64,000 bases of DNA from assembly GCF_019649055.1 (NCBI RefSeq), contig NW_026570256.1, positions 992,001 through 1,056,000 of the forward strand, given 5' to 3'. This document shows positions 62,760 to 64,000 of this stretch, piece by piece (position 1 is the stretch's first letter; every line of letters starts with the position of its first letter). The DNA is from Paramacrobiotus metropolitanus (taxonomy: Eukaryota > Tardigrada > Eutardigrada > Parachela > Macrobiotidae). The notes beneath the pieces were generated by a model that did not search any database, was not told the DNA's origin, and was given only the letters and a program-made list of their open reading frames with translations. The translations under genes and the position numbers were made by a program.

Positions 62760-63113
62760 TGTGAGACGAGGCTCACTAGCGTTCACGTCCGTGGCGCTAG
62801 GCGCTACGCCTTTGGATTACGGTCTGTGTTGTGTCTCGCTTCTGATTGGCTTGCGCTTTATTAGTGGGCGCGGCTTAGCACGTGCTGCACAGTGTTACAC
62901 ACTGTTGAATTGGCTCTACGATTTGTGATCGAGCTGCGCCGATCACTTGTTGATTTCTGGTCTCCAGACTTTCAATATTATTAAAAGTCAGCTATTAGCG
63001 GTGCGACGTTTCGCGATTCCGCGTAGTTCGCTATACTGATCGCATAGCTCACTCCACGGGATCTATTCCGTTTAGGTCTCCGTATCTGGATCACAGTCGG
63101 ATCCAGCATTAGA
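62760..63113 (+). repeat. 3' LTR
   Basis: 354 bp, identical to the 5' LTR by direct reading; followed by GCCG, the right target-site duplication. Confidence 0.97.
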
Positions 63114-64000
63114 GCCGTAAGCCGTTTGGCCGCAGCACGAAACCGGAACAGATCTTTACGGAAACGAAAATATATCAAAGTGTCAATTTATTATTGCGCA
63201 AACTGCTGTCTGAAATCCGGAAAGCAGGGTTATGTACACGGTTATTGATAATGCAAATAACGCCTCCTGATCAAGAAGTATATCTTATTGTATTCGGAAA
63301 GTTTCAAAGCAGCTAGCAAGTAGTTTCCAGAACGTATGCGGTGAATTTCGAGCGAAATCATGCAAATATCAGTGCAATATAGAAATGCTAAGGCGATTGG
63401 GGTTAGCATGATCTGTAGAGGGACAGCATAATACGAGTAAGCCGCCCAGGCTGATTATCGCTTAGTTGTCAGTTGCGTGACCCAATCTGGGTTCCGGCTG
63501 GGCAGCGGGTTGCATTTATTAGTTAGTCCCGGCTTCTGTGGTATCGGCTTGCGCTGAAGATTACATCGCTCTGCTCCACTGCTGCAATGGATTCTCTTGT
63601 ATGCGAGACATGCACGTCCAAGTATTTCTTAGAACTATTTACTTCCAAGTATATATTGGAAACCATTCTACGTTTTGAAACATTTCGACATATGTTAAAT
63701 GATATTTAAGATTATGACCATATTTATGATTTAATTTCATAAATTTCGTGGTAGTAGGTCAGTTTCGTGCGGCAATGAATTTTTTTATCATGGATATCCT
63801 GCTGACGCTGGTGATTCTGGTGAGGAATGTACATAATTGTTTTATTTGATAGCACCGTTCAAATGCACTCTAAGGTACAGTTCGTAATAAAAATAGCTTG
63901 TCAATTGCAGACTGCAATTGACAAGCTATTTTTATTACGAACTGCAATTTGCAGTAAATGCGAACGTGCTGCAACTGCCATTTCTTAATTATTTATATTT
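63114..64000. other. Right flank, no gene seen
   Basis: Begins with GCCG (right target-site duplication) and the continuation of host DNA. Only short chance ORFs. It carries a perfect 67-nt inverted repeat at 63,878-63,944. Confidence 0.6.
63878..63944. repeat. Perfect palindrome, 33-bp arms, 1-nt centre
   Basis: 63,878-63,910 is the exact reverse complement of 63,912-63,944 (arm starts CAGTTCGTAATAAAAATAGC). Could extrude as a cruciform or be the end of a fold-back transposon; an assembly artefact is also possible. Confidence 0.95.

Larger units (their letters stand above)
38301..63113 (+). mobile_element. Giant Ty3/gypsy-type LTR retrotransposon, 24.8 kb
   Basis: Bounded by identical 354-bp LTRs and a 4-bp duplication. 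Order: 5' LTR, primer binding site, 1.5-kb leader with a 29-bp tandem array, gag, a hairpin-rich linker ORF, protease, RT-RNase H, integrase, about seven further ORFs, 1.45-kb 3' UTR with 190-bp repeats, 3' LTR. The order protease, RT, RNase H, integrase is that of Ty3/gypsy (Metaviridae). Typical members are 5-8 kb. Known giants (plant Ogre, planarian Burro) show that 20-30 kb elements exist, but I do not recognise this one. No env-like membrane protein is evident. Identical LTRs imply a very recent insertion. Confidence 0.97.

Noticed and set aside
38301-63113. Nested insertion of several smaller elements explaining the length
   Set aside because: No second pair of LTRs, internal inverted ends or target duplications seen, and the AAAGGTCA motif runs across the gag-pol part and most of the accessory part (ORF A itself has none), suggesting one co-evolved unit.

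Overview
Overview. This is eukaryotic, almost certainly invertebrate, nuclear DNA. It holds spliced genes with short GT-AG introns on both strands, secretory signal-peptide exons, a receptor guanylyl cyclase, a beta-1,4-galactosyltransferase and many fold-back elements. A tardigrade or related ecdysozoan is my best guess, from the mix of receptor guanylyl cyclase, BBE-type flavin oxidases, a GH19-like protein and IRG-like GTPases. I cannot prove the taxon from sequence alone.

Host part, 1-38,300. In order: a lesioned beta-1,4-galactosyltransferase (+, 171-1887); a small Ly6/TFP-type GPI-anchored protein (-, 3014-3840); a TTAA-flanked fold-back element (4651-5530); a secreted GH19-like protein lacking the usual first catalytic Glu (+, 6094-7321); a secreted BBE-family FAD oxidase (-, 8671-11997) with a paralogue of the same exon structure at 35,641-37,785 (+); an inverted-repeat element (13,161-13,754); an unknown Gly/Ala-rich protein (+, 14,191-16,001); a complete receptor guanylyl cyclase (-, 16,411-22,266); two IRG-like GTPases facing apart (27,253-27,879 - and 29,655-30,383 +); a SleB-like hydrolase whose intron carries a 0.7-kb fold-back element; and an unrecognised helical protein split by an apparent homopolymer indel.

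Element, 38,301-63,113. About 40% of the window is one LTR retrotransposon of 24.8 kb. It has two identical 354-bp LTRs, a 4-bp target duplication (GCCG), an initiator-Met-type primer binding site, and Ty3/gypsy-type gag, protease, RT-RNase H and integrase. Roughly 8 kb of further ORFs of unknown function follow integrase (coiled coil, an internally duplicated domain, winged-helix-like repeats, a CX2CX12CX2C cluster, an RS domain). The LTRs are identical, so the insertion is recent.

What is unusual. (1) The octamer AAAGGTCA or its complement is scattered over the whole internal region. I count about 120 AGGTCA/TGACCT hexamers in 24 kb, against about 15 in 38 kb of host DNA. They occur in all three reading frames, on both strands, in coding and untranslated parts, and as a perfect 29-bp-period array in the leader. 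(2) The gag end carries a textbook -1 frameshift site (GGGAAAC, 6-nt spacer, 11-bp stem, possible pseudoknot). All nine overlapping ORF junctions of the element step by -1. (3) The 3' UTR carries 190-bp repeats with compensatory stem changes, and hairpin-forming repeats recur in the coding region. I read these as one system: a giant retroelement whose RNA or DNA is studded with a common recognition motif and whose proteins are made by serial recoding. The role of the motif (nuclear-receptor half-site, insulator, or RNA packaging/processing signal) is open. Homopolymer-type indels in two host genes mean some frame changes could be assembly errors; this is discussed in the findings.
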